Shown: positions 44,571 to 53,431 of the stretch, in pieces
How the letters are laid out: each line of letters starts with the position of its first letter
Numbering within the stretch: position 1 is the stretch's first letter
Assembly (NCBI GenBank): GCA_014378195.1
Contig: JACMOC010000072.1
Location: 62,001 to 126,000 of the forward strand
DNA from: Oligoflexus sp.
GTDB taxonomy: Bacteria > Bdellovibrionota_B > Oligoflexia > Oligoflexales > Oligoflexaceae
Length of the DNA stretch: 64,000 bases
Direction of reading: 5' to 3'
Notes under the pieces: generated by a model
The model's input: the letters and a program-made list of their open reading frames with translations, nothing else
What the model was told of the DNA's origin: nothing
The model's database searches: none
Program-made: the position numbers and the translations under genes

Positions 44571-46916
44571 ATGAAAAAATTATGGATCAAGTGGAAAGGC
44601 CGCTTTTTGAAAAAGGCGCCGATCTTGATCATCTGTGCACTGGTCATGGGACTCAGTTATGGCTGGCTCATGAAGCACTATTTCAATTTTACCACGGGCA
44701 AGCAGGATGCGCTGTATACCATAGAAAGTAAGATCTTCGATTTTAAGCTCAACCTGCGCGGCAAACAGAAACCAACCGGCAAGGTCGGTATCTTGGCTCT
44801 TGACGAAAAAACCATCAAAAAATTCGGCGAATGGCCTATTTCCAGACGCTATTATGCGCAGGCTTATGCCAACCTTAAAAAGGCCGGCGTAACTTGGATC
44901 GGTTACGATGCGATCTATGCGGAAGCGGAAAAAGCCAGCATCGCTGACGTTTCCAAAGAACTTTCCGATCTCGCCAAAGGCGGGCTCGATGCCAAAGTTC
45001 TTAAACGTTCGATGGAGGGAATCCAAAACCTGCGCGAGATCTCGCCCGCCGATCAGTCGTTTTTGAACGGCATGCAGAATTTTGAACATATCGTGATGGG
45101 CTACTTCTACTTTGGCAGCAAAGACGAAGCCAAGCGCAATATGGGAAGTCGCCCGCGTTATGAAAATCTGGATTCGATTCTGACTTCGGAGATTCAGGGC
45201 ATCGACATGCCGAAAGGCAAAAAGCTCGACGATTATAACCTCAGACGCGTTGAGGGTATTACGCTCAACACACCTTTTCTTGCTCAGGGCAGTACGCACT
45301 TCGCGTTTTTCAATAACGATGCCGACGACGATGCCATCAATCGGTGGTTGACACTCGTCGCCAACGTGAATGGTCACCTCATGCCTTCGTTAGCCTTAAA
45401 AACTGTGGCTGAGTCGCTCAACCGCGAACCTTTCGTTTTTTTCAATAACACAGGCATCGAAAGTCTAGCGCTGGTGAATCGCGACGACGAGAGCGATACG
45501 ATAGAAATCCCTATCGATTCCAACGGCGAAGGTCGTATCCTCGTCAACCCCCGGGGGCCCAGCCAGACCTTTCATCATTTTAGTTTTGTTGATGCTTTCG
45601 ACGACACCTTTAGTCCCGCAGAACGTAAATCATTGAAAGGCATGACGCTTCTCATGGGTGCAACCGCAACCGGAATCAACGATACGCGTGCGAATTCGTT
45701 TGACCCAGCCATCGATGGTGTCGAAAACCACGCCTCTGGCATGGATAATATTGTCAAAGGCGATTTTTACAAACGACCTCGCTCCATTTTCAATACTGAG
45801 CGCGCAATAGTTATCGGGGCGGGGCTTTTGTTCACCGTCATGTTGATTTACAGTCCAGCGGTTATCTCAGGGGTCTTTTTGCTAAGCTTTTTTATAGGGC
45901 TTTATCAGATCGACAAGCATTTCTGGTTTGGCAAAGGGATTTGGACGTTCACCGCCATACCGTGCATGGAAGTCTTTTTGATGTTCACTCTCGTCACGCT
46001 TTACAAGTACATGACGGAAGAGCAGGAGAAAAAGAAGGTCAAAGGCGCATTCCAGCATTATCTCTCGCCCGAAGTCATTGATCAGGTCCTCGATAACCCG
46101 GATCAGCTTCGCCTCGGTGGCCAAAGAAAAGAACTCACCGTATTTTTCTCGGACGTTCGGGGGTTCACGACGATTTCTGAAACGTTGACGCCCGAAAAAC
46201 TATCCGAACTCATGAACGAATACTTCACGCCTATGACCGGCATCGTGCTTAAGTCAAAAGGTGTTTTGGACAAGTATATCGGGGATGCGATCATGGCTTT
46301 CTGGGGGGCGCCTTTGCCTATGGAAAATCATGCGGACGTGGCGGCAGGAGCGGCGATCGAAATGCTTTACGCACTCGATAAACTCAGGCTGGAATTCAAA
46401 AAGAAAGGCCTCCCGGACATCGATATCGGAATCGGCCTCAACTCGGGTCCGATGTCGGTTGGAAACATGGGATCGGGCGAACGTTTCACTTACACAGTCA
46501 TGGGCGATTCGGTGAACCTTGGCGCTCGGCTCGAAGGTTTGACGAAAGAATATGGGATTAAACTTATGATCAGCGAATTTACCCACCGCCTCCTTCCGAA
46601 AGACAAGTATTTCACACGGGATCTGGATGATATACGTGTGAAAGGGAAAAATGAGCCGGTGAAAGTGTACCACCTTATGCGTCCCGACTTTTTCCCCGAT
46701 CCGCAAATGATACGTGATTTTATCGCTCATTTTGAGGCGGGGCGCCGCGCGTATAAATCACAAAGCTGGGTCGAAGCTCAGGGGAGTTTCGGCAAGTGCC
46801 TCTTCATGAGGCCCGATGATAAAGCAACCTCGCTTTATCTGGACCGGGTTGCACACTATCTCGAGGAAGCACCGGGCGAACTATGGGACGGCGTCTATAC
46901 CTTTAAACACAAGTAA
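44571..46916 (+). CDS. CHASE2-domain adenylate/guanylate cyclase
   Basis: 781 aa. TM1 is at residues 15-35, a CHASE2 sensor domain in the periplasm (about 50-400), three TM segments (411-480), then a class III cyclase domain (about 515-700). Catalytic features: FFSDVRGF (metal Asp), LDKYIGDAIMAFWG (Lys and second Asp), FTYTVMGDSVNLGARLE (Thr at the base-recognition position, Asn, Arg). A C-terminal TPR-like segment (YKSQSWVEAQGSFGKCL) follows. GGGGAAA precedes ATG 44571. Parologous in layout to the cyclase at 26144, but without a PilZ-like tail. Confidence 0.9.
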   Translation: MKKLWIKWKGRFLKKAPILIICALVMGLSYGWLMKHYFNFTTGKQDALYTIESKIFDFKLNLRGKQKPTGKVGILALDEKTIKKFGEWPISRRYYAQAYANLKKAGVTWIGYDAIYAEAEKASIADVSKELSDLAKGGLDAKVLKRSMEGIQNLREISPADQSFLNGMQNFEHIVMGYFYFGSKDEAKRNMGSRPRYENLDSILTSEIQGIDMPKGKKLDDYNLRRVEGITLNTPFLAQGSTHFAFFNNDADDDAINRWLTLVANVNGHLMPSLALKTVAESLNREPFVFFNNTGIESLALVNRDDESDTIEIPIDSNGEGRILVNPRGPSQTFHHFSFVDAFDDTFSPAERKSLKGMTLLMGATATGINDTRANSFDPAIDGVENHASGMDNIVKGDFYKRPRSIFNTERAIVIGAGLLFTVMLIYSPAVISGVFLLSFFIGLYQIDKHFWFGKGIWTFTAIPCMEVFLMFTLVTLYKYMTEEQEKKKVKGAFQHYLSPEVIDQVLDNPDQLRLGGQRKELTVFFSDVRGFTTISETLTPEKLSELMNEYFTPMTGIVLKSKGVLDKYIGDAIMAFWGAPLPMENHADVAAGAAIEMLYALDKLRLEFKKKGLPDIDIGIGLNSGPMSVGNMGSGERFTYTVMGDSVNLGARLEGLTKEYGIKLMISEFTHRLLPKDKYFTRDLDDIRVKGKNEPVKVYHLMRPDFFPDPQMIRDFIAHFEAGRRAYKSQSWVEAQGSFGKCLFMRPDDKATSLYLDRVAHYLEEAPGELWDGVYTFKHK

Positions 46917-47738
46917 TCAGAAGACCATGCCGACCCGCAGGTTCAAGTAATACAAACGCAGTTGGGCACTGGTTTCTTCGTCAAGGCGTTGATTGGGCAT
47001 TTTGCCTTTCAACGCCTTTGACGTAAGTTCGACATCAGGGTTGGCATTATAATTGATGGTACCTGTCAGCGGCAACGCCAAGCCTATCCAGTCGACTCCT
47101 ACGTAGGTTGACCAGGGGCCTTTCCATTCACTGCCCATAAAAACGTCGAGTGCCAGAATTTTAGCGGTGTAGTGGGTCTTTATCTCACCCCCTTGAATGG
47201 CCGAACCCTTCCATCCATAATCGCCAACGATTGAATCGGCATTGAGGCCAGCCGCTCCATATAAAAACCAAAACATCGAATAACGCGCATACAAACGTAA
47301 ACTCGTGCTTTTTGCAGTCAAAAATTCTTTGGCACCATCACTCGCGCTGTCGTCAAGCGAGGCGGCGGTCTGAAGGACACTCACGCCGAAGCTTATGCGT
47401 GGTCGAAAAGGGTATAAATATTCGATGCCTGCGCCCGATCCAAAATAGTTCAAGACACCTACGACACCGACTTGATGTTCGGGGCTTTTGGTCGCCACGG
47501 TGCCCGGTGTCGATTCAAACTTTGCCCATGAATCGTCTTCAGTCGCTCCGAAATCGCTGCTTGGCGTCGCTCCCGGTGCAGGAGGAACAGGAGTCTTACG
47601 CACGGGTGCTTTCTTTTTCGCAGCCATCACTTTCGGCTTTGCCGTTCCATCGGCCGGAATGCTAGTCTGAGCCTGAAGACACAAGGAAGTGCCTAGGGTT
47701 AAGAGCGAGATGATAGTCAAGCTTCTCAGCGCAAACAT
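46917..47738 (-). CDS. Predicted outer-membrane protein
   Basis: 273 aa. Signal peptide MFALRSLTIISLLTLGTSLCLQAQ, a Lys/Pro/Ala-rich segment (about residues 33-60, including AAKKKAPVRKTPVPPAPG) and then a beta-barrel-like domain (YPFRPRISFGVSVLQ and later strands) ending RVGMVF with terminal Phe. GGAGG lies before the ATG. Its stop codon is directly adjacent to that of the convergent cyclase. Confidence 0.65.
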   Translation of the reverse strand: MFALRSLTIISLLTLGTSLCLQAQTSIPADGTAKPKVMAAKKKAPVRKTPVPPAPGATPSSDFGATEDDSWAKFESTPGTVATKSPEHQVGVVGVLNYFGSGAGIEYLYPFRPRISFGVSVLQTAASLDDSASDGAKEFLTAKSTSLRLYARYSMFWFLYGAAGLNADSIVGDYGWKGSAIQGGEIKTHYTAKILALDVFMGSEWKGPWSTYVGVDWIGLALPLTGTINYNANPDVELTSKALKGKMPNQRLDEETSAQLRLYYLNLRVGMVF

Positions 47739-47821
47739 AGTGCCTCCAGGGATTTAATAGGTCGTGTGTCTTTTGTAGGATAGAGAGTATCGGTCCCTGC
47801 GTAAATCAAGAAGGAGCGTCT

Positions 47822-48628
47822 ATGGAGAATATTACGATTGTTGGCCTGGGTAACATGGGCAGCGCTTTACTCCGCGGTCTCTTGAAATCGCCTGGCCTCA
47901 CCAAACAAGGCCTTGCGATCTATGATGTGGATCCGCAACGTATGAGTTCGCTTGCGGAACATTCGCGCGTGACGGGACTCGGTTCACTCAGCGAAGTGCA
48001 GTGCGAAAATAATGTCGTCATTCTCTGCATTAAACCTCAGGATTTGCATGGAGTCGCTGCAGGGCTAAAGGGGCGCTTAAAACCATCTTGCCTCCTCATC
48101 TCCATCCTGGCGGGCAAAAAAACCGAATCGGTTGCGACCGAGCTCGCCTTTACAGGAGCCGTGGTGCGGGCGATGCCTAATATCGCCGCAGTCATCGCGC
48201 AAGCCGCCACGGCCATGGTTGCAAACAGCGTGTGCAGTGCTGAACAAAGGGACATTGCCGAGATGATTTTCAAAGGCGTTGGCGAAGCCTTCTGGACCAA
48301 AGAAAGCCTCATGGACGCCGTCACCGGGCTCTCAGGCAGCGGTCCGGCGTATATCTATATGGTGATAGAAGCGCTTGCCGACGGGGGACTCAAAATGGGG
48401 ATGCCGCGCGAACTGTCCCTCAAGCTAGCAACCCAGACAGTGCTTGGAGCTGCCGCGATGGTAAAGGAAACGGGATTGCATCCGGCCATTCTGAAGGATC
48501 AAGTGACAACGCCTGCTGGAACCACGATATCGGCTCTCCACGAGCTTGAGGAGCGAGGCCTGCGGTCGATGTTTGTCAATGCGGTGGAAAAGGCAACAAA
48601 CCGGTCTGTGGAACTCGGGCGAGACTAG
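47822..48628 (+). CDS. proC: Pyrroline-5-carboxylate reductase
   Basis: 268 aa. It makes the last step of proline synthesis using NAD(P)H. N-terminal Rossmann GLGNMGSALLRGLL, central CIKPQ, and the C-terminal family signature GSGPAYIYMVIEALADGG followed by TTPAGTT near residue 225. AGAAGGAG precedes the ATG. Length is standard. Its TAG overlaps the TAG of the convergent ABC ATPase gene within a CTAG tetramer. Confidence 0.95.
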   Translation: MENITIVGLGNMGSALLRGLLKSPGLTKQGLAIYDVDPQRMSSLAEHSRVTGLGSLSEVQCENNVVILCIKPQDLHGVAAGLKGRLKPSCLLISILAGKKTESVATELAFTGAVVRAMPNIAAVIAQAATAMVANSVCSAEQRDIAEMIFKGVGEAFWTKESLMDAVTGLSGSGPAYIYMVIEALADGGLKMGMPRELSLKLATQTVLGAAAMVKETGLHPAILKDQVTTPAGTTISALHELEERGLRSMFVNAVEKATNRSVELGRD

Positions 48629-49362
48629 TCCGGTCGACCAAGGCTTTCAAATCGAACGAATTTATCGGCTTCGTGAAATATCGCCTTCACGTTATAGGCC
48701 GCTTCAATTGCCGGAGCCTGAAACACCTCAGCAATCGGTCCGGTGTTGAGCACCTGCCCCTTTTTGAGAAAAAGAGCATGAGTCGCCAGTTCGCTAACAG
48801 AGTAAAGATCGTGGTGCGAAAGAACCAAGGTTCGGCCTTCCGCTCTCAAAGCACGGAACAAGACGATCATTTGAAGCGTTGAATCGATGTCGAGGTTTGA
48901 AAAAGGTTCATCTAAAAGTATCAAATGCGCATCGGAGGCTAAAGCCCTGGCGATGTCGACTTTGGTTTGTTCTCCTCGGCTGAGCGAGTTGTAAGTTCTA
49001 TCGGCAAGAGCTGTAATCCCCACGCGGCGCAGAGATTCGTCGGTGGCCAGTCGATCGCGATCCTGGGCAAATCCCTGATGTTGCGCATAACGCCCCATCA
49101 ACACCAATTCCCGCACCCGAAATCCGAATGGCAAAATCTGACTGAGAGGCACCCAAGCCATGGCCTTCTCGTGGATCTCCACATGGCCAGCGGTAGGTTT
49201 GAGAAGACCTGCGAGGCAGCGGAGCAGTATCGTTTTGCCCGCTCCATTCGGCCCAAGAATGAGAAAAAGCGCAGCTTCTGGTATAACAAAGCTCACGTCG
49301 TCAAGCAGGGTTTTCGTGCCGATTTGTAGAGCGAGGTGGTCAATGGTAAGGGCGTGTTTCAT
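48625..49362 (-). CDS. Iron-siderophore/cobalamin-type ABC transporter ATPase (FecE/BtuD-like)
   Basis: 245 aa. Walker A GPNGAGKTILLRCLAGL, signature SLSRGEQTKVDIARAL, Walker B LILLDEPFSNLDID, H-loop SHHD. It overlaps the FecCD-type permease by 4 bases and thus serves as its ATPase. The substrate could be a ferric siderophore, haem or cobalamin; the genes do not say which. Confidence 0.88.
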   Translation of the reverse strand: MKHALTIDHLALQIGTKTLLDDVSFVIPEAALFLILGPNGAGKTILLRCLAGLLKPTAGHVEIHEKAMAWVPLSQILPFGFRVRELVLMGRYAQHQGFAQDRDRLATDESLRRVGITALADRTYNSLSRGEQTKVDIARALASDAHLILLDEPFSNLDIDSTLQMIVLFRALRAEGRTLVLSHHDLYSVSELATHALFLKKGQVLNTGPIAEVFQAPAIEAAYNVKAIFHEADKFVRFESLGRPD

Positions 49363-50366
49363 GACGAAAAGCTCCGTCGCTGGTGATATAACATAAAGAG
49401 GAAAAAGGGCGAGCCCACCATAGCAATCAGAACACCAACTTGAAGTTCGCTCGGAGCGATGATTGTGCGGGCCACGAGATCAGCAAGGAGGAGAAGCGTC
49501 ATCCCGTTTAAGGCGGAGACGGCCAGGAGTTTTTTGTGATCAGGCCCGACGAGTAGCCTAGAAATATGCGGAGCGACAAGGCCCAGAAACGGCATAATCC
49601 CGCCTATGGATATAGACGTTGCGACAAGCAAAGAGCTCAAAGTGATAGTCTGGAGGCGCAAGCGTTTGAGTTTGACGCCAAGCGTCTGCGCCACGTCCGA
49701 ACCGAGACTCAGAATATTCAGTTGATAGCCAACGAAGTGGCTTGCAACCAAACCCAATCCTATCGGGATAAGACCAAGCAAAAAGTGATCCCAGGTTCGT
49801 CCGGCGAGTGTGCCCAGGAGCCAGTTCATCATAGCGGGACCTTTTTCAAAATCCCCTAGCGATAAGGAGAGGAAAAACGAGCTGGCCGCACTCAAAATCG
49901 CGCTGAGTGCAAAGCCGATAAGCAAAAGATCTTCAACGGCAGCGAAACGAGATGAACGGGCCAGGCTCAAAATCAGCAGCGTGATCAGTAGGCAGCCAAC
50001 AAACGCGAACATGGGCAATGTCCACATTCCATAGGCTCCGAGGCCAAAATAGAAGGCGAGGATAGCCCCAAACGAACCCCCGCTCTCAATACCAATAACG
50101 GATGGACTTGCGAGAGGGTTTCGGAAGAGTCCTTGGCTCAACATGCCGGCAACCGAGAGCGCAGCCCCGACCAGGCATGCACATGCAATGCGTGGCAATC
50201 GAATCGAGATCAATATGTGTTTGGTAATCTCCGGCACATCAGAATCGAAGAGCTGCCACGGATAGAGGGCGGCCCCTCCGAAGGTCCAGGCCAGGAGAAA
50301 GGCAAACACAAAAGCAAACGTGCAGATGCTGAGGATAGTGGAATAGGAGAAGTGATCTCGTTTCAA
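49359..50366 (-). CDS. FecCD-family ABC transporter permease
   Basis: 335 aa with about nine to ten TM segments. It carries the FecCD hallmarks IRLPRIACACLVGAALSVAG and FRNPLASPSVIGIESG, then SLGSDVAQTLGV and GIMPFLGLVAPHISR. It imports iron-siderophore or vitamin B12 complexes. The start is a TTG at 50366 with AGGAG 7 bases upstream. No periplasmic binding protein gene is adjacent, so that component must be elsewhere. Confidence 0.88.
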   Translation of the reverse strand: MKRDHFSYSTILSICTFAFVFAFLLAWTFGGAALYPWQLFDSDVPEITKHILISIRLPRIACACLVGAALSVAGMLSQGLFRNPLASPSVIGIESGGSFGAILAFYFGLGAYGMWTLPMFAFVGCLLITLLILSLARSSRFAAVEDLLLIGFALSAILSAASSFFLSLSLGDFEKGPAMMNWLLGTLAGRTWDHFLLGLIPIGLGLVASHFVGYQLNILSLGSDVAQTLGVKLKRLRLQTITLSSLLVATSISIGGIMPFLGLVAPHISRLLVGPDHKKLLAVSALNGMTLLLLADLVARTIIAPSELQVGVLIAMVGSPFFLFMLYHQRRSFSS

Positions 50367-50713
50367 AACAAACTCCTATGAATCATTGAAGCCTGCAAGA
50401 TCCAGGAAGATGAATCGTGTGCTTAGATCGACTGAGATCTGGAAACCCGCCTGCGGGAAAACCTAGCAAAGGAAAAAGGTGACGATTTCACGGGATTGAC
50501 TGCGATTTAAGCAAGCGGCCAGGCTGTCTTTTCTGTGTGTATGATTCTTGCATGACCGCCCCTTGAGTATTTCTTTTCAAAACAAGATCTTAGACTATCT
50601 TCGTCGGTTTTGGAATCGAGACACTCAGACAAATCATATTGACGTAATAGGCTTGAGCCATTATCAGCTCAATCCACACCTTCTATACCCTTGGAAACCG
50701 AGGAGCTCTTAGT
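50367..50713. other. Intergenic region between divergent FecCD and protease genes
   Basis: 347 bases without a convincing gene. I searched by eye for a cobalamin riboswitch (B12 box) and a Fur-like palindrome upstream of the permease and saw neither. A plus-strand promoter candidate is listed separately. Confidence 0.5.
50639..50667 (+). promoter_or_regulatory. Candidate sigma-70-type promoter of the truncated protease gene
   Basis: TTGACG, a 17-base spacer and TATCAG, about 46 bases before the TTG start at 50714. If real, the broken gene can still be transcribed. Confidence 0.4.
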
Positions 50714-51340
50714 TTGAAATTGCGCCGCCTTCTTTCCACGATACTCTTCTTTTTGGCTTCGATCGCGTGCGGTTCAAGCCACGATAGAAGTCGTGTGTTT
50801 TTAAGTGGTGGTGTCGCCTCCGAGAGCCCAACTCCCAGTGTGGTTCGAATAGCTATCCACGGCAAATCCTTTTGTACGGGCGTCCTAGCTTCCAATGACC
50901 TCGTAATTACAGCCGCGCATTGTCTCGCTCTTGATGATCCTTCGGCTTATACCATCGTCTTTCCTATGGCGAAGGGTAGGGCAGGCCAATCGCGAAGCGC
51001 GCTCGCTATGCAAAAACTAAGGTCGAATAGTCTCCTCTACTTTCCCAACTTCGATATAGCTTGGCTTCGCCTTTCCGCGCCTGCGCCCCTTCCCTACCTG
51101 CCTGCGACTATCCTTGGTGACAGCCAAAGCGTGACCGTGGGAACCGAAATGAAGCTTCTGGGAACTGGGAATGAAACACCCTGCAATCCGAACGAAATCA
51201 AGTGCCTGATCGTGCAGCTTTCGGTCCGGCTAAATAGCATTTGGTCCTCACCTCACCTCATCAATCTTGCCGTTATCGAGAGTAGTAACCTGGATCAAAA
51301 CAACGGCACCTGCCCAGGTGATTCCGGTGGACGGGTGTAA
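50714..51340 (+). CDS. Trypsin-like serine protease lipoprotein, truncated after the catalytic Ser
   Basis: 208 aa. The signal peptide ends SIAC (lipoprotein). His is in TAAHC, Asp in NFDIAWLRL and Ser in CPGDSGG, so the catalytic residues are all present, but the frame stops three codons after GDSGG. A full trypsin domain needs about 50 more residues to complete the second barrel. TTG start with GAGGAG about 9 bases upstream. A leucine-rich-repeat fragment follows in another frame (51341-51693), the same order as the gene at 32945-34393. I read this as a decayed paralogue; proteolytic activity is improbable. Confidence 0.75.
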   Translation: MKLRRLLSTILFFLASIACGSSHDRSRVFLSGGVASESPTPSVVRIAIHGKSFCTGVLASNDLVITAAHCLALDDPSAYTIVFPMAKGRAGQSRSALAMQKLRSNSLLYFPNFDIAWLRLSAPAPLPYLPATILGDSQSVTVGTEMKLLGTGNETPCNPNEIKCLIVQLSVRLNSIWSSPHLINLAVIESSNLDQNNGTCPGDSGGRV

Positions 51341-51693
51341 CTGAAGTGGATAAGATCAACTGGCCCCGTTTTCCTTCGCTGACGACGCTTTTTATCATGG
51401 CTCCGATTGGCAAGATCCCGAGTTCGAGTCTAGACAGTGACCATATCTCAAATCTTGAATCGCTCTCGGTCCAAGAGTTTGTGTGTGATCAGGGCACGTG
51501 GCCCACATCGCCAATGCCGAAGCTCAAAAGCCTTAATTTACGCTCGACCTTATCGCTCAATAACCAGAATGCAAGCTGCATAGCCTGGCAGAATCTCCCT
51601 GCGCTCAAGGCGATCAATATTCAAGGTTATGATCTCAACATCCCCGAATTTAAATCCCATATGCCTTCGGCCTTGGCTGTTCAGGTCAAATAA
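51341..51693 (+). pseudogene. Leucine-rich-repeat remnant of truncated trypsin-LRR gene
   Basis: Open frame offset by one base relative to the protease frame, so a frameshift separates it from GDSGG. It reads VDKINWPRFPSLTTLFIMAP, then LKSLNLRSTLSLNN and LPALKAINIQGYDL, all LRR-like. The region that in the other copy links protease and repeats (about 130 residues) is missing here. A GTG at 51346 has no good ribosome binding site, supporting remnant status. Confidence 0.65.
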
Positions 51694-51779
51694 GTCAAGA
51701 TAGCGTCCTTGCATTGAAGCCTCACTTTGTTATCTTCTTTAGGAACTTTCGTTCCCTGATAGGGCAAGGATAGGCACTC

Positions 51780-52706
51780 ATGATTGATGTTCGATCGATC
51801 ACCAAACACTATGGTGAAAAAAAAGCCGTAAATAATCTGAGCTTTCGTATTAACGAAGGTGAGATCGTCGGGCTTTTGGGATTAAACGGAGCAGGCAAAA
51901 GCACGATCCTAAAAACGCTGGGCACCTTGCTTCAGGCCAGTGAAGGCGAAGCTTGGATAGCTGGGTTTTCCGTGCGGGAACAGGCAGACGAGGTTCGTAA
52001 ACATATTGGCTACCTTCCTGACACGCCCCCGCTTTACGATGAGATGTCGATCCGAACCTATCTCGAATTCGTCGCCAAACTCAAAGGAGTTCCGCGGTCC
52101 TCGGTGAAAAAGCATGTAGAGGAAGCATTGGATCAGACCAACCTCATGGCTGTACAGCATATGAAGCTCGCCGAACTGTCTCACGGCTTTCGGCAACGCA
52201 CGAACATTGCGCAAGCTCTTGTGCATCGACCGAAAGTCCTCATCTTCGACGAACCGATCAATGGCCTGGACCCTGTACAAATCGTAGAGATGCGTGATCT
52301 CATTCTGTCCCTGAAAGAGCGGCATACCGTTATTCTTTCAAGCCATATCCTCTCAGAAATCACCCGCACCTGTGATCGAATCCTGGTGATCGATCAAGGC
52401 ACGCTCGTTGCGGAAGGCACCGAAGAACAGTTGCGCGGAAAAGTTCAGGATGAATTTGATGTGCGTTTGGAATTGACACACGAGCCCCCATTGCTTCTTT
52501 CATCGCTTCAGAACATGAACGGTATCAAAGACGTTATCCGAATCAATTCCACTACGCTTTCTCTCCTCTGCCGCGAAGAATTACGGCCCGAGATCGCGCG
52601 CGTCGTTTATGAGAGTGGAGCGGGCCTGCTCACACTGCAGCGAAAAGAAGCCGAACTCGAAACGTTGTTCCTTAAATTAGTGCGAGGCGAAAACGATAGA
52701 TTATGA
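51780..52706 (+). CDS. ABC transporter ATPase, GldA-like
   Basis: 308 aa. Walker A GLNGAGKSTILK, signature LSHGFRQRTNIAQAL (variant of LSGGQ), Walker B VLIFDEPINGLDPVQ, H-loop SSHIL. A C-terminal domain of about 80 residues follows, as in GldA and NatA. First of four coupled genes: the stop overlaps the permease start by 4 bases. In Bacteroidetes GldAFG is tied to gliding/secretion; in other phyla, such GldAFG-like sets are common and of unknown substrate. Confidence 0.87.
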   Translation: MIDVRSITKHYGEKKAVNNLSFRINEGEIVGLLGLNGAGKSTILKTLGTLLQASEGEAWIAGFSVREQADEVRKHIGYLPDTPPLYDEMSIRTYLEFVAKLKGVPRSSVKKHVEEALDQTNLMAVQHMKLAELSHGFRQRTNIAQALVHRPKVLIFDEPINGLDPVQIVEMRDLILSLKERHTVILSSHILSEITRTCDRILVIDQGTLVAEGTEEQLRGKVQDEFDVRLELTHEPPLLLSSLQNMNGIKDVIRINSTTLSLLCREELRPEIARVVYESGAGLLTLQRKEAELETLFLKLVRGENDRL

Positions 52707-53431
52707 ACAAAATTCTCATCCTCATGCGGCGCGAGCTGCAGTCGTATTTTACAACGTGGTTAGGTTATATCGTTATGGCCGCCGCTCTTTTGCTGAACGG
52801 ACTTCTATTTAACGCTTTTGCATTAGGGGACGCACCCAAGTATTCAAGTGACGTGCTTCGTGATTTTTTCTTTTTCACCAGCGGTATCGGTATGGTTTCC
52901 GCTATGCTTTTGGCCATGCGTTTGATTGCCGAAGAAAAACAAAACAAAAGTCTCGTCCTTCTTTTTACGGCGCCTATCTCCGAAAGGCAGATCGTGTGGG
53001 GTAAGTTTCTGGCGGCATTTTTGATGTTTTTTTTGTTGAATATACTTAGCCTCTATCTTCCGGCCTTGATCTTTGTCGAAGGAAAAGTCTCGTTGGGACA
53101 TATTTTCGCGGGATATCTCGGCGTCACCCTTTTAGGGGCTGCGGTCTTGGCTATATCTCTTTACGCTTCTGCCCTTGCTCCAACTCAGCTTCTTGCAGGT
53201 GTAGGAGCCGCTGCGATGACCGTGGTAATGCTTCTGCTTTGGCTCCTGTCCGCACGATCCGATGCGCCGTTTAAAGATATTTTAGCTTATGTTTCGATTC
53301 ATAACGAAAGGTTCCGGCCGTTTACCATGGGCATCATCCACACACGGGACGTAATTTACTACCTGAGTCTGACAGGATTTTTTGTGGAATGTGCGGTTCG
53401 CGCCACGGAACAAAGGAGGGCGCGCGGATGA
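52703..53431 (+). CDS. ABC-2 type permease, GldF-like
   Basis: 242 aa with six TM segments. The N-terminus RRELQSYFTTWLGYIVMAAA, then IAEEKQNKSLVLLFTAPISERQIVWGK (seen here in parts as EEKQNKSLVLL and TAPISERQIVWGKF) is the ABC-2/GldF pattern. Coupled by 4-base overlaps to the ATPase before it and the GldG-like gene after it. It forms the membrane channel with the following subunit. Confidence 0.85.
   Translation: MNKILILMRRELQSYFTTWLGYIVMAAALLLNGLLFNAFALGDAPKYSSDVLRDFFFFTSGIGMVSAMLLAMRLIAEEKQNKSLVLLFTAPISERQIVWGKFLAAFLMFFLLNILSLYLPALIFVEGKVSLGHIFAGYLGVTLLGAAVLAISLYASALAPTQLLAGVGAAAMTVVMLLLWLLSARSDAPFKDILAYVSIHNERFRPFTMGIIHTRDVIYYLSLTGFFVECAVRATEQRRARG

Noticed and set aside
44580..45377. 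Open frame antisense to the second CHASE2 cyclase
   Set aside because: Mirror of the cyclase codon pattern; no ribosome binding site or recognisable domain.
50367..50560. Cobalamin riboswitch upstream of the FecCD permease
   Set aside because: The region has G/C-rich hairpins but no B12 box and no GGTGCC-type conserved core.
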